Of a stretch of 64,000 nt of DNA, positions 33,133-42,468 are shown one piece after another; the first letter of the stretch is position 1, and the number at the start of each line of letters is the position of its first letter. The notes beneath the pieces are model-generated. The model was not told where the DNA came from, did not search any database, and was given only the letters and a program-made list of their open reading frames with translations. The translations under genes and the position numbers were made by a program. The stretch covers positions 2,108,001-2,172,000 of the forward strand of contig CBDBPN010000004.1 in assembly GCA_965208745.1 (NCBI GenBank). Direction: 5' to 3'. This stretch comes from VXNE01 sp965208745. GTDB taxonomy: Bacteria; Pseudomonadota; Gammaproteobacteria; Pseudomonadales; Azotimanducaceae.

Positions 33133-35151
33133 ATGAACATATCCGAACGCCGCCGGATCATGGTTTCGAGCGCGTTGCCGAACGCGAATGGGGCCATCCA
33201 TCTCGGCCACCTGCTGGAGCACGTCCAGACGGACATCTGGGTGCGCTTCCAGCGCCTCGCCGGCAACGAGTGCATCTACGTGTGCGCCGACGACGCGCAC
33301 GGCACGGGGACGATGCTGAAGGCGGAGCAGGAGGGGACGACGGCGGAGGCGCTCATCGACGGGATCCGCGCCGAGCACGAGCGCGACTTCGCCGGCTTCC
33401 TGATCAGCCACGACAACTACTACAGCACGCACTCGGAAGAGAACCGCCACTACTCGGAGCTGATCTACGAACGCCTGCGCGAGAAGGGCCACATTTTCAC
33501 GGAGGAGGTGGAGCAGCTCTACGACCCGGAGAAACGGCTCTTCCTGGCGGACCGCTACGTCAAGGGGAACTGCCCCCGGTGCGGCGCGGCCGACCAGTAC
33601 GGGGACAACTGCGAGGTCTGCGGCGCGACGTACGACGCCATCGAGCTCGGGGAGCCGCGGTCGCTCCTGTCCGGCGCGGCGCCGGTGCTCGAGTCGTCGC
33701 TGCACTACTTCTTCGACCTCCCGGCGTTCACGGACTTCCTGACGTCCTGGACGCGTAGCGGCACGCTGCAGCCGGAGGTGGCGAACAAGCTCGCGGAATG
33801 GCTGGACGGCGGCCTCAGGCCCTGGGACATCAGCCGCGACGGGCCCTACTTCGGCTTCCGCGTACCGGACACCGAGGACAAGTACTTCTACGTGTGGATG
33901 GACGCGCCGATCGGCTACATGGCGAGCTTCCGGAACCACTGCGACCGCGAAGGACTCGACTTCGACGACTTCTGGCGCCCGGATTCCGACTGCGAGGTGC
34001 ACCACTTCATCGGCAAGGACATCGTCAACTTCCACTGCCTGTTCTGGCCGGCCGTGCTGTCCGGCGCGGACTTCCGCACGCCGACGCGCGTGCACACGCA
34101 CGGGTTCATCACCGTCGACGGCACGAAGATGTCGAAGTCGCGCGGGACGTTCATCAACGCCTCGACCTACCTCGAGCACCTGGACCCGGAGTACCTGCGC
34201 TACTACTACGCGGCGAAGCTGTCACCGAACACCGACGACATCGACATCAACCTCGACGACTTCGTGCAGCGCGTGAACTCGGACCTGGTGGGCAAGATCG
34301 TCAACATCGCGTCGCGCTGCGCCGGCTTCCTGCACCGCCACTTCGACTCGACGCTCTCGGCGAGCCTCCACGACGAGGACTTGTGGAACGAGGTATCCGC
34401 CGCGCGGGCGGCCCTCGCCGAGCGGTTCGAGGCGGGGGACACGAACCGCGCCGTGCGCGAGATCGCGGCGCTGGCGGACCGCGCGAACCAGTACATCGAC
34501 AGCCACGCGCCCTGGCAGATGGTGAAGCAGCCGGGCCAGGAAACGGTGGTGCACGGCGTCTGCTCGCTCGGCGTCAACCTCTTCCGCGCGCTGGTGGTCT
34601 ACCTGAAGCCGATCCTGCCGCGCCTGGCGGAGAAGTCGGAGGCGTTCCTCAACGTCGCCCCGCTGACCTGGGAGGACGCGGGCACGCCGCTGCTCGCGCA
34701 CCGCATCGAGAAGTTCAAGCCGCTGCTGCAGCGGATCGACAAGAAGGCGGTGAACCGGATGGTGGAAGCCTCGAAGGAGGACGAACCGCCGGTCGCCGAA
34801 GCCGAGGAAGAGGCGCCGGCCTCGGAGCACATCTCCATCGACGACTTCGCGAAGATCGATCTGCGGGTGGCCCGCATCGTGGCGGCGCGGGAAGTCGACG
34901 GCGCCGACCGGCTGGTCCGCCTCACCCTGGACGTGGGCGACCACCGCCGCGAGGTGTTCGCGGGCATCCGGCAGGCGTACGACCCGGAGCGCCTCGTCGG
35001 TCGCCACGCCGTTGTCGTCGCCAACCTCGCGCCGCGCAAGATGCGCTTCGGGACCTCCGAGGGGATGGTGCTCGCGGCCGGTCCGGGCGGGGAGGACATC
35101 TTCCTGCTGAGCCCGGACGACGGGGCGCGGCCCGGGATGGAGGTGCGCTGA
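33133..35151 (+). CDS. metG: Methionyl-tRNA synthetase
   Basis: Charges tRNA-Met with methionine. 672 residues. The class I HIGH motif is AIHLGHLLEH (HLGH at 23-26) and KMSKS lies at 332-336. The zinc knuckle is CPRCGAADQYGDNCEVCG, with two CxxC pairs. From about residue 560 an EMAP/Trbp111 tRNA-binding dimerisation domain follows (IDDFAKIDLRVARIVAAREV), as in E. coli MetG. The ATG at 33133 gives the usual N-terminus. It is divergent from apbC across about 150 bases. Confidence 0.95.
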   Translation: MNISERRRIMVSSALPNANGAIHLGHLLEHVQTDIWVRFQRLAGNECIYVCADDAHGTGTMLKAEQEGTTAEALIDGIRAEHERDFAGFLISHDNYYSTHSEENRHYSELIYERLREKGHIFTEEVEQLYDPEKRLFLADRYVKGNCPRCGAADQYGDNCEVCGATYDAIELGEPRSLLSGAAPVLESSLHYFFDLPAFTDFLTSWTRSGTLQPEVANKLAEWLDGGLRPWDISRDGPYFGFRVPDTEDKYFYVWMDAPIGYMASFRNHCDREGLDFDDFWRPDSDCEVHHFIGKDIVNFHCLFWPAVLSGADFRTPTRVHTHGFITVDGTKMSKSRGTFINASTYLEHLDPEYLRYYYAAKLSPNTDDIDINLDDFVQRVNSDLVGKIVNIASRCAGFLHRHFDSTLSASLHDEDLWNEVSAARAALAERFEAGDTNRAVREIAALADRANQYIDSHAPWQMVKQPGQETVVHGVCSLGVNLFRALVVYLKPILPRLAEKSEAFLNVAPLTWEDAGTPLLAHRIEKFKPLLQRIDKKAVNRMVEASKEDEPPVAEAEEEAPASEHISIDDFAKIDLRVARIVAAREVDGADRLVRLTLDVGDHRREVFAGIRQAYDPERLVGRHAVVVANLAPRKMRFGTSEGMVLAAGPGGEDIFLLSPDDGARPGMEVR

Positions 35152-35175
35152 CCGGACGACCTGGCCGCGGAGCCC

Positions 35176-35874
35176 TTACGTCGCCCAGCCGTCCGCCACG
35201 CGCAGCGCCATTGCGCGCGACAGGTGGAAGCGCTCCTCCCGGGACCCGTCGGCAAGCAGCAGGTCGAGGTCCTCGAGCGTGACGCCAGGCATCACGACGC
35301 TGCTCTCGGCGAGCACCATCCCGTCGTGCGCGGCCGTGTCGGGAATCCAGATCGAGGCGCCGTGCGGGCGACTCCATATCCATGCCTCGCGCACGCCCAT
35401 GCGAAAGTACGGCACGAGCTTGCTCCGGGAGTTCACCGAACGGTCGACCTCCACCACCAGGTCCGGGACGGGATAGCCTCGGCGGGTGTCGAGGTAGCCT
35501 TCGACCTCCGTGACCGCGATGGCGCGGGAGGGATTCACGTAGAGGCTGGCGTCCGGTTCGAACGCTCCGTCGTCGCTCAGCAGGCGCAGCGAACCGGAGT
35601 GCGGGAAACCGGGCCATGGACCGCGGTCCACCAGGGCGGCTTCGACGTGGGCGAACAGTTGCATCACCAGGGCGGCGCGGCCCTCGTGCGACATCCCCGG
35701 CATCGCCAGGAACTCGGCCCGGCCGGTCGCTTCGTCGTAGCGACAGATGGGGGCGTGGTCGTGGTCGGTCAGGCGATCGAAGAGGTCGCGCGGCATCGGG
35801 ACTTCGACGCGGACCGGGTAGTCGACGCCTTGCGTGTAATCGAATGCCGAACCGGGAGTGGTTGACTCGCTCAT
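35176..35874 (-). CDS. Uma2 family (DUF820) restriction-endonuclease-fold protein
   Basis: 232 residues with the Uma2 PD-(D/E)xK fold. The core acids lie in DGAFEPDASLYVN and YPVPDLVVEVDRSVN, followed by the lysine in SRSKLVPYFRMGVREAWIW. The family is widespread and expanded in cyanobacteria and some other bacteria, but its role is not established; an RNA- or DNA-cleaving activity is assumed from the fold. No partner gene is evident. It is convergent with metG. Confidence 0.8.
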   Translation of the reverse strand: MSESTTPGSAFDYTQGVDYPVRVEVPMPRDLFDRLTDHDHAPICRYDEATGRAEFLAMPGMSHEGRAALVMQLFAHVEAALVDRGPWPGFPHSGSLRLLSDDGAFEPDASLYVNPSRAIAVTEVEGYLDTRRGYPVPDLVVEVDRSVNSRSKLVPYFRMGVREAWIWSRPHGASIWIPDTAAHDGMVLAESSVVMPGVTLEDLDLLLADGSREERFHLSRAMALRVADGWAT

Positions 35875-35940
35875 GGTGGGGCTCTATTACGGCGGTCTGA
35901 TCGTTCGATCATGCACGCCGCCTAACCTGCGGACGCCCCG

Positions 35941-37086
35941 TCAGGGGAGCCACCCCTGGTACCACTTGAAGACGCTGCCCGTGAGGCTCGCGATGTAGAT
36001 ATCCCCGGCATCGCTCACGTCGATCCAGTGACCCGGACTCTCCATGGCGCCGAGAATCTCCCCCGTGTCGGTGTCCACGCGCATGATGCGGCCGGCGAGC
36101 GATCCGTAGGCCACGCCCTCGACGTTGTCGCGGTGGGTGATGATCCACATCGCGTCGTCGGGCGTGATGAACATCCCCTGGGTGGCCCCCAGGTGCGGCC
36201 AGATCCGGAGCGGGTTGCCCTCGGCGTCGAAGATCTGGATCCGGTTGTTCTCGCGGTCGCTCACGTAGACGTTGCCCCGGGAGTCCGTGGCGAGGGAGTG
36301 CACGAGGTTGAACTCGCCGGGGCCTGATCCCGGCCTGCCCCACGTACGGAGGAAGTTCCCGTCGGCGTCGAACTTGACGACGCGGCTGTTGCCGTAGCCG
36401 TCGGCGACGTACACCTCGTCGTTCGGACCGAAGGCGATGTCCGCCGGGCGGTCGAACGTCTCCTCGGTAGTGCCCGACTGGTCCTGGATGCCGAGCGTCA
36501 GGAGCAACTCGCCGGCGTTGCTGAGCTTCCTTACCGTATGCCCGCGGTTGTCGGTGACCCACACGTTGTCGTAGCGGTCGATCCGCAGCCCGTGCTCGTT
36601 GGCGAAGTCCAGCTCGCGTCCGAAGGAGCGCAGGTACTTGCCCTCGGAGTCGAACACGATGACCGGGTCCGCGACGGCGCCGCGCTGGAACACGAAGACG
36701 CGGTTGGCGGAGTCGGTGGCGACGGCGGACACCCGGCCGAAGTGCCAGCCCTCCGGCATCGTGTGCGGCTCGAGTCCGAAACGGATGTTGACGCGGTACC
36801 GCAGGAGGCCGCCTTCGTGCGGGTACCAGCCGAGTCGGCCCTGCGCGTCGACGACCCGGCCTGGCGCGAAGCCGCGGTCGATGTCGACCCCGGGGGGCGG
36901 CTTCTGGACCTGGACGCGAAGGGGGGTCTGCGCGGCATCGGCCCGGTCAGTCGGGCTCTCATCGCACGCTGCGGCGAAACCGGCCAGCAGGACGGGTGCG
37001 GCGAGCCGCGGGAAACGTCTCGTCGCCCGGGCCCTTCCATGCCATGACGGAGAGCCGATGGTGCGAAGGGGCTGCGTCGCCTGCAT
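35941..37086 (-). CDS. NHL-repeat lipoprotein
   Basis: Periplasmic or surface lipoprotein of 381 residues; the signal ends in VLLAGFAAAC. The body is a six-bladed NHL beta-propeller. Repeats include GLRIDRYDNVWVTDNRGHTV, DIAFGPNDEVYVADGYGNSR and SLATDSRGNVYVSDRENNRI, similar to the fold of peptidyl-glycine amidating lyases. Catalytic residues of that enzyme cannot be confirmed, so a binding or lyase role remains open. The ATG at 37084-37086 shares one base with the stop of the antitoxin gene (TGATG), pointing to coupled translation. A GTG at 37095 is possible. Confidence 0.8.
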   Translation of the reverse strand: MQATQPLRTIGSPSWHGRARATRRFPRLAAPVLLAGFAAACDESPTDRADAAQTPLRVQVQKPPPGVDIDRGFAPGRVVDAQGRLGWYPHEGGLLRYRVNIRFGLEPHTMPEGWHFGRVSAVATDSANRVFVFQRGAVADPVIVFDSEGKYLRSFGRELDFANEHGLRIDRYDNVWVTDNRGHTVRKLSNAGELLLTLGIQDQSGTTEETFDRPADIAFGPNDEVYVADGYGNSRVVKFDADGNFLRTWGRPGSGPGEFNLVHSLATDSRGNVYVSDRENNRIQIFDAEGNPLRIWPHLGATQGMFITPDDAMWIITHRDNVEGVAYGSLAGRIMRVDTDTGEILGAMESPGHWIDVSDAGDIYIASLTGSVFKWYQGWLP

Positions 37087-37298
37087 CACATCCACTCGCC
37101 ACGCGCCTTCCGTTCGTACTTCAAGCCGTCCAGATCGCGCTCACGCCACACTCCGAACGCCTCGTCTTCTGCCTGGTGGGAGTCCAGATAGGCCGCCACC
37201 GCGCGGCGCACGGCTTGGGCCCGCGAGATCCCGTCGCGCCGACACACGGCGTCCAGCCGGGTTACTTGCTCTTCCGGAAGATCGATGACGGTGCGCAC
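37086..37298 (-). CDS. CopG/RHH antitoxin-like regulator
   Basis: About 70 residues. RTVIDLPEEQVTRLDAVCRR followed by DGISRAQAVRRAVAAYL is a ribbon-helix-helix domain. The tail DEAFGVWRERDLDGLKYERK is typical of antitoxins that bind a PIN toxin. The GTG at 37298 gives the family's usual VRTVIDLPE start; a TTG at 37316 is an alternative. No toxin follows: the next gene, coupled by TGATG, is the NHL lipoprotein. The antitoxin is thus solitary here. Confidence 0.7.
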   Translation of the reverse strand: MRTVIDLPEEQVTRLDAVCRRDGISRAQAVRRAVAAYLDSHQAEDEAFGVWRERDLDGLKYERKARGEWM

Positions 37299-37361
37299 GG
37301 AGGTTGCGACGACCAATGATGGATTCCGGGCGACCTTAGCAGACGCGTAGCGGACGTCGCG

Positions 37362-38855
37362 TCAGCGACCTCCGCTGCCGGCCGCCGCGTCGAGGGCGCC
37401 GGGCGCCTCCGCGGTGCGCGCCCGGCGGGCGGCGAGCTGCTCGAGAATCTCCGAGTGCCGCTTCTGGTCCAGGTTGTAGTGCGAATAGCACCACAGGCAG
37501 ATGACGGCGAAACCGGCAACGACCGGTCCGTAGAGCAGCCCGAGATCGACCAGCGTCTCGGCCGGCACGTCGGCCGCGGAGACGATCTCGGCCCCCCGGG
37601 GCCAGTCGATGATGTCGAGGCCGATGCCGCCGATGAAGGTGCCGAAGCCGGAGGTCGCCTTGCTGGAGAAGGCGATGGCGCCGAAGAAGATGCCTTCCTG
37701 GCGGGTGCCGGAATCGAGTTCGTGCTCGTCCGCCACGTCCGCCATCATCGATCCGAAGCCGATGAACGCCTGCTGCAGGATGAGCCCCTGCACGAACTTG
37801 AACGCCACCAGGGTGTAGAAGAGTTCCGGGGTACCGTTGGCGGGAAACGCGTCGAGCAGCCGGCAAACCACCGGGATCACCTGGCACGCCGCCCACGCGG
37901 CAGTGCCGAGCAGCACTCCGAACAGCTTGCCCGTGCGGCGCATGAGCGGAGCCGCGAAGAAGGCGCCGATCAGCAGCCCGACGATCGGCGCCAGGTTGAC
38001 GTACAGCATCTCGCCGCCGGTGAGCTCCCAGAAGTACTGGAACATGTAGATGTCGAGCGCGCTGTTGACGCCGGCCATGATGAAGACGATGAGCACGCCG
38101 CAGAACAGCCAGCGGAACGAGCGGTTGGAAAACCCGGCGACGAGGTCGAGCACCAGGAGCGTCAGGGGGTTGCGTCGCGGGCGCGGCGGCGGCTCGGACA
38201 GGAAGGGCACCTCCTTCTGCGTACCGATGGCCGAATACCAGATCGTGAGGACCATGAACACGGCCAGCAAGACCGCGAACGGCGTGTAGTTGCCGACGGC
38301 CAGGCGGCCGCCCATGTCGTCGGCAAAGAAGTAGCCGAAGCCCGCGGCGATCACCATCGCGCTCCCGGCCGGACCGAAGAACTGCCGGTAGGCCACGATC
38401 TGCGTGCGCTGGTTGTAGTTCTGCGTGAGTTCCGCGCCGAGGGCGAGGTGCGGCACGTGGTAGAGCGTCATCGCGCCGCGCGTGAGGATCGCGAACGCGG
38501 TGAGCCAGGCGAACAGCCCCCACTGGCTCAGGCCCTCCGGCGGCGAGAAGAGGCCGATGAAGGCGAGCCCGAGCGGGATGGCCGAGGCGTACATGAACGG
38601 ATGGCGCCGCCCGAGGCGGGACTTCCACTTGTCGGACAGCGATCCGGCGAGCGGGTCGGTAACGGCGTCGAACAGGAGCGCGATGAAGAGGGCGGCGCCG
38701 GCGAGCGCCCCGGGCAGTTCGAGCACCTGGTTGTAGTAGAAGAGGATGAACAGGCTGAAACCGGTGTTCTTCAGCCCCTCCGCGAACTGGCCGACGCCGA
38801 ACGCCAGCTTGCTGGAGAACGGGACGAGGCGGTCGTTCGGGTTGTGCGTGTCCAT
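37362..38855 (-). CDS. GPH-family (MelB-like) MFS transporter
   Basis: Inner-membrane symporter of 497 residues with about 12 hydrophobic helices. The N-terminal half has KLAFGVGQFAEGLKNTG and the cytoplasmic loop LFDAVTDPLAGSLSDKWKSR with LGRRHPFMYASA, which are the glycoside-pentoside-hexuronide family signature (D in VTDP, RLGRRHP loop). The MFS loop between halves reads LSEPPPRPRRNP. The substrate may be a sugar or glycoside with Na+ or H+, but none can be assigned. The ATG at 38853-38855 is chosen over one six codons upstream. Confidence 0.87.
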   Translation of the reverse strand: MDTHNPNDRLVPFSSKLAFGVGQFAEGLKNTGFSLFILFYYNQVLELPGALAGAALFIALLFDAVTDPLAGSLSDKWKSRLGRRHPFMYASAIPLGLAFIGLFSPPEGLSQWGLFAWLTAFAILTRGAMTLYHVPHLALGAELTQNYNQRTQIVAYRQFFGPAGSAMVIAAGFGYFFADDMGGRLAVGNYTPFAVLLAVFMVLTIWYSAIGTQKEVPFLSEPPPRPRRNPLTLLVLDLVAGFSNRSFRWLFCGVLIVFIMAGVNSALDIYMFQYFWELTGGEMLYVNLAPIVGLLIGAFFAAPLMRRTGKLFGVLLGTAAWAACQVIPVVCRLLDAFPANGTPELFYTLVAFKFVQGLILQQAFIGFGSMMADVADEHELDSGTRQEGIFFGAIAFSSKATSGFGTFIGGIGLDIIDWPRGAEIVSAADVPAETLVDLGLLYGPVVAGFAVICLWCYSHYNLDQKRHSEILEQLAARRARTAEAPGALDAAAGSGGR

Positions 38856-38938
38856 CCGGCCCGAGCATAGCAACTCCGTGCCGAGTCGAGTCTGACCGTC
38901 GGCCTGGGTCGCTGCATACCCTCCTGTGACGGCGTTGC

Positions 38939-40108
38939 TCAGGGTTCCCCCGTGAAGGAGATGTCGTTCACCTCAACGAGCGGCAACGCCGTGATCCGCT
39001 CCGTCAACGGGAAGCGCAGGGTGCCCGGATACACCACCCACAGATGCTCCAGCCCGAGATCGTCGAGGGTGATGTGCATGGCCTTGGTCGTGCGCGGCGC
39101 CTCGGTGCACTTGAACTCGAAGCCCCAGCGCCGGCCCCGCCGCAGCAGCAGGAGATCGAGTTCCGCGCCCCGCAGCGTGGCATAGAAGTACGCCTCCCGC
39201 GCGCCGTGGGCGATCAGGACCTGCTCCAGGGCGAAGCCTTCCCAGCTCGCGCCGTAGCGCGGATGCATCGGCAGGTCGTCGGCTTCCTCGATGCCGAGGA
39301 GGAAGTGCAGGATGCCGCTGTCGCGCAGGTAGACCTTGGGCGACTTCACCAGCCGCTTGCCGAGGTTCTCGAACCAGGGCGGCAGCACGCGGACCATGAA
39401 GGTGCCGGCGAGGAGGTCGCGGTAACGGTTGGCGGCGGTCGAACTCACGTCCATCGAACGGGCCAGTTCCGCGGCGTTCCAGACCTGACCGTGGTAGTGC
39501 GCCAACATGCGCCAGAAACGGTCGAGGGTGGCGGGAGACACGCGCGAGCCAAGCCCGGCGATATCGCGTTCCAGGAAGGCCTGCGCGAACGACTCCATCC
39601 AGCGCGCCCAGGCACCGGAGGTCGGGGCCAGCCAGGCACGCGGGAAACCGCCGCGCATCCATAGTCGCCGCTGGTGCTCGAGACCTACCTCGGAGAGGGA
39701 AAAACCGGCGACGTCCGCGAATCGAACCCTGCCTGCCAGGGTCTCCGAAACGCCCTTGACCAGGTCGGGGGATGCGCTCCCGAGCAGGAGAAAAGCGGCT
39801 TGACGGTCGGGGTCGTCGAGAATGGGCCTCAGCACTTCGAAGAGCGCGGGCATGCGCTGGACTTCGTCCACGACGACCAGGCCCTCGCCGGCGCCCAGAA
39901 CGGACTCCGGGGTGGCGGCGAGCGCCTCGCGAACGGCGCCGACCTCGAGGTCGAATATCCTGGAGGGTCCCTGCCACGTATGGGCAACCTGCCGCGCCAG
40001 CGTCGTCTTGCCGACCTGCCTGGCGCCGAGGAGAGCGACCGCGGGCGTTTCCCGAAGACCTTGCCGGACGGCGTTCAGTAGCCGGGTACGGGGAACTTTT
40101 TGTTGCAT
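38939..40108 (-). CDS. AAA+ ATPase with DUF4143 domain
   Basis: 389 residues. The N-terminal ATPase has Walker A ALLGARQVGKTTLARQ, Walker B LVVVDEVQRMPALFEVLRP and FLLLGSASPDLVKGVSETLA. After a winged-helix-like middle, the C-terminal DUF4143 domain contains KSPKVYLRDSGILHFLLGI and a nuclease-fold-like AELDLLLLRRGRRWGFEFK. Its D...E-x-K spacing hints at a PD-(D/E)xK relic. The ATG at 40106-40108 lies inside a large inverted repeat, suggesting autoregulation. Members occur in mobile, phase-variable or toxin-like contexts; the function is unknown. Confidence 0.83.
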   Translation of the reverse strand: MQQKVPRTRLLNAVRQGLRETPAVALLGARQVGKTTLARQVAHTWQGPSRIFDLEVGAVREALAATPESVLGAGEGLVVVDEVQRMPALFEVLRPILDDPDRQAAFLLLGSASPDLVKGVSETLAGRVRFADVAGFSLSEVGLEHQRRLWMRGGFPRAWLAPTSGAWARWMESFAQAFLERDIAGLGSRVSPATLDRFWRMLAHYHGQVWNAAELARSMDVSSTAANRYRDLLAGTFMVRVLPPWFENLGKRLVKSPKVYLRDSGILHFLLGIEEADDLPMHPRYGASWEGFALEQVLIAHGAREAYFYATLRGAELDLLLLRRGRRWGFEFKCTEAPRTTKAMHITLDDLGLEHLWVVYPGTLRFPLTERITALPLVEVNDISFTGEP

Positions 40109-40137
40109 ATCCAATCGTTAAGTTTGGATATACAACA
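40101..40137. promoter_or_regulatory. Long palindrome over start of DUF4143 ATPase gene
   Basis: TGTTGCATATCCAA (40101-40114) and TTGGATATACAACA (40124-40137) are inverted repeats matching at 13 of 14 positions, with a 9-base spacer. The gene's ATG (40106-40108 on the minus strand) falls within the left arm. The site is AT-rich against a GC-rich background. A repressor operator or a translational control hairpin is likely; no U-tract suggests termination. Confidence 0.6.
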
Positions 40138-40204
40138 ATAAACACTGGCCCGGAGAAGTCAAACGGGCGCGGCGACCGATCTCCCTTGCGCCGCCCGGAC
40201 GAAC

Positions 40205-41390
40205 TCAGACCAGACCGTACGCCGCCAACGCTGCCTCCCCGTCGGGATTATTGACCACCTCTGCTTCGCTGCCGAGCACCAGGCACGCGCGGCGTTCCGG
40301 GCTGTAGGTGGGCCAGTCCGGCATCTCCTCCCAAGTCGGGTCGCCCGTGCGGGTGAACCGGGCGAACGTCCGAGACCAGAGGCTCGCAAGACGGCGGTTC
40401 GCCGCGTTGTTGCGGTAGAACGCGTACATCTCGCCCTCCGCGCGGGTGTCGATGCCGCCGAAGGCGAAGGGCACGTCGCCCCCGTGGGTGGGACCGAACT
40501 CGTGGTCGGTCGGGACGGCGAAGGTATACAACCAGGCGTCGTCGCCCCGTGCGGCGAGTGCCTGCGCGGCGCGTACCGCCGTGGACCGGAAGGCGTCGAG
40601 CCACACGCGGTCCATGCGCTGCTCGGGGGTGCCTCCGGCGGTGACCGATTCGAGAAAGGGCGCGTAGCGGCCCGCGTCGCCGCCGCCGATGTTGGTCGTG
40701 AACGCCGCCTCGATGGCGAGCAGGACGTTCGGGTCGTCGCCCATCGCGCTCTGGACGCCCTGGGTCAGGAACGGACCCTCGGCCAGCGTGCAGCCGGTGA
40801 GCAGCGGCACCGGGTTCACGCCGGTGCGGATCGCTTCCTCGAGCCCGGCGGCGAGGACCGTGCCGTCCACCCCGGGCCCGCCTCCGCCGGCCATGGTCTG
40901 GAACTCGAAGAGCTGCTCCGCGGACAGGGAACGCATGTGCGCGAGGAACGCCTCCTCGCTCATATTCATCGCGGGCGCGCTCGGGGTCACGACGTCGGGC
41001 GGCGCGGGCGCCACTTCGAGCGGACTCATGGCGATGGCGCGGTGGAACAGCCCCCGCGCCGCGGGCGCCGAGAGCAGCGCCATGATCGAACCGCCCCCGG
41101 CGCTGCAGCCGCAGACCGTGACGTTGTCCGGGTCGCCGCCGTAGTCCGCGACGTTGTCGCGCGCCCACCGGAGCGCCGCGATCTGGTCCTGGAAGCCAAG
41201 GTTCGCGCTGCCTGCGTACTCCGGCCCGAAACGGTTGAGGTCGAGGAAGCCGAACATACCGAGCCGGTAGTTGATGCAACCACAACGATGTCGTTCGCGG
41301 CCGCGAAGGCCCACGGGTCGAAGTCGTTGGCGGAGCCCACCGTGTAGCCGCCGCCGTGGATGTAGAACATGACGGGCCGCCGTTCGCCGG
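40205..41390 (-). pseudogene. Type B carboxylesterase, 5'-truncated and frameshifted
   Basis: Alpha/beta-hydrolase of the carboxylesterase type B family. GERRPVMFYIHGGGYTVGS (oxyanion loop) appears in one frame. After a one-base shift near 41280 the next frame continues INYRLGMFGFLDLNRFGPE, FQDQIAALRWARDNV and the nucleophile region VTVCGCSAGGGSIMALL. There the catalytic serine motif is C-S-A-G-G rather than the usual E-S-A-G-G. The signal peptide and the first 80 or so residues are absent, because the sequence switches at about 41390 to the opposite-strand TonB receptor fragment. The C-terminus to 40205 looks intact. Inactive as it stands. Confidence 0.78.
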
Positions 41391-42367
41391 GGTTCTTCGT
41401 GAACCAGTCGATCCAGAACAACGACTCCGAGTCCTGGGCGCTCTACGGCGAGGTGACCTTCCCGCTCGCGGACACGCTGCTCGGCACGGTTGGCCTGCGC
41501 TACTACCGGGACGACGTGACGCGCAACGACAGCCAGTTCCTGATCCCGCAGCCTGAGATCGACAACGAGTTCACGGACTAGAGCCCGCGTCTCAACCTGG
41601 CGTGGATGCCGCGGGACGGCGCGCTCTACTACACCACCCTCTCGAAGGGATTCCGCAGCGGGCTCACGCAGCCCTCGATCGCCATCGCCGCCGCCGCCTT
41701 CGTGGGCGTCGGCATCGAGAACGACGTGGAGTCCGAGGACGCCTGGAACTTCGAGGTGGGGACCAAGCTCACGCTGCTCGACGGCGCGCTCACGCTCGAT
41801 GCGGTCGCCTACTACATCCAGTGGCGCGACCAGCAGGCGCAGATCCTGCTCGACCCGGTGGTGTTCGCCTTCGTCAACGCCGGAGACGCGACCGCCAGGG
41901 GATTCGAATGGGCCGCCACCTGGCGGGCCGCGGAGCGCCTCACCCTCACCGCCACCGGCAACTTCAACGAGACCACCTACTCGGACGATGTCTTCGACAC
42001 GTTCGGACGGGTGGTCTTCGAGGACGGCGCGCAGCTCCAGTTCGTTCCCGAGTACGCCATCACGGGCGCCGCCGACTACGTGCACCCCTTCGGCAACGGC
42101 TGGAGCTTCGTGGCCCGCGCGAGCATCGAGATGGTGGGGGAGCGGACCATCACGGACAACTCGCTGACCTCGATCTCCGGGGACGACAACAAGCGCATCA
42201 ACGCCCGCTTCGGCGTCGAGAACGACCGCTGGGGCGTCTACCTGTTTGGCGAGAACCTGAACGGCGACGACAACCGCATCAACCCCGCCGGCACGGCGCT
42301 CGCGCGCGGCTACGCGTCGCGGTACCGGCCGAGCACGATCGGGCTGAACGTGCGGTTCGACTACTGA
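41391..42367 (+). pseudogene. TonB-dependent receptor, 3' fragment with nonsense codon
   Basis: C-terminal barrel of a TonB receptor. It begins abruptly at the junction with FFVNQSIQNNDSESWALYGE, then GTVGLRYYRDDVT. A TAG at 41579-41581 interrupts the family block between DNEFTD and SPRLNLAWMPRDG, where related receptors have tryptophan (TGG), so this is a single-base nonsense change. The same frame then runs LYYTTLSKGFRSGLTQPS to the terminal GLNVRFDY, a normal barrel end with aromatic last residue. The signal peptide, plug and first strands are missing. It cannot act as a receptor. Confidence 0.82.
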
Positions 42368-42384
42368 GTTCGGCGTAGCCGCGA

Positions 42385-42404
42385 GCCCGCCCTCCGCGGC
42401 GGGC
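42385..42404 (+). terminator. GC hairpin after receptor fragment
   Basis: GCCCGCC and GGCGGGC form a perfect 7-bp stem with a CTCCGC loop, 18 bases after the receptor stop and just before the cassette promoter. There is no T-run, so intrinsic termination is doubtful. Confidence 0.35.
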
Positions 42405-42413
42405 CCGCGCGCC

Positions 42414-42443
42414 TTGACCGCGCGGCGGAAGCGTGGGTTAACT
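42414..42443 (+). promoter_or_regulatory. Probable sigma-70 promoter of cassette copy A
   Basis: TTGACC (42414-42419) and TTAACT (42438-42443) are 18 bases apart, 25 bases before the ATG. The same two hexamers with the same spacing stand before copy B at 44889-44918 while the spacer differs, which supports a functional promoter. Confidence 0.6.
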
Positions 42444-42468
42444 TCGGGTCCGGACGCGGAGTGACGCC

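Noticed and set aside
42385..42404. Strong intrinsic terminator after the TonB receptor fragment
   Set aside because: The stem is perfect but lacks a T-run, so it is listed only as a low-confidence hairpin.
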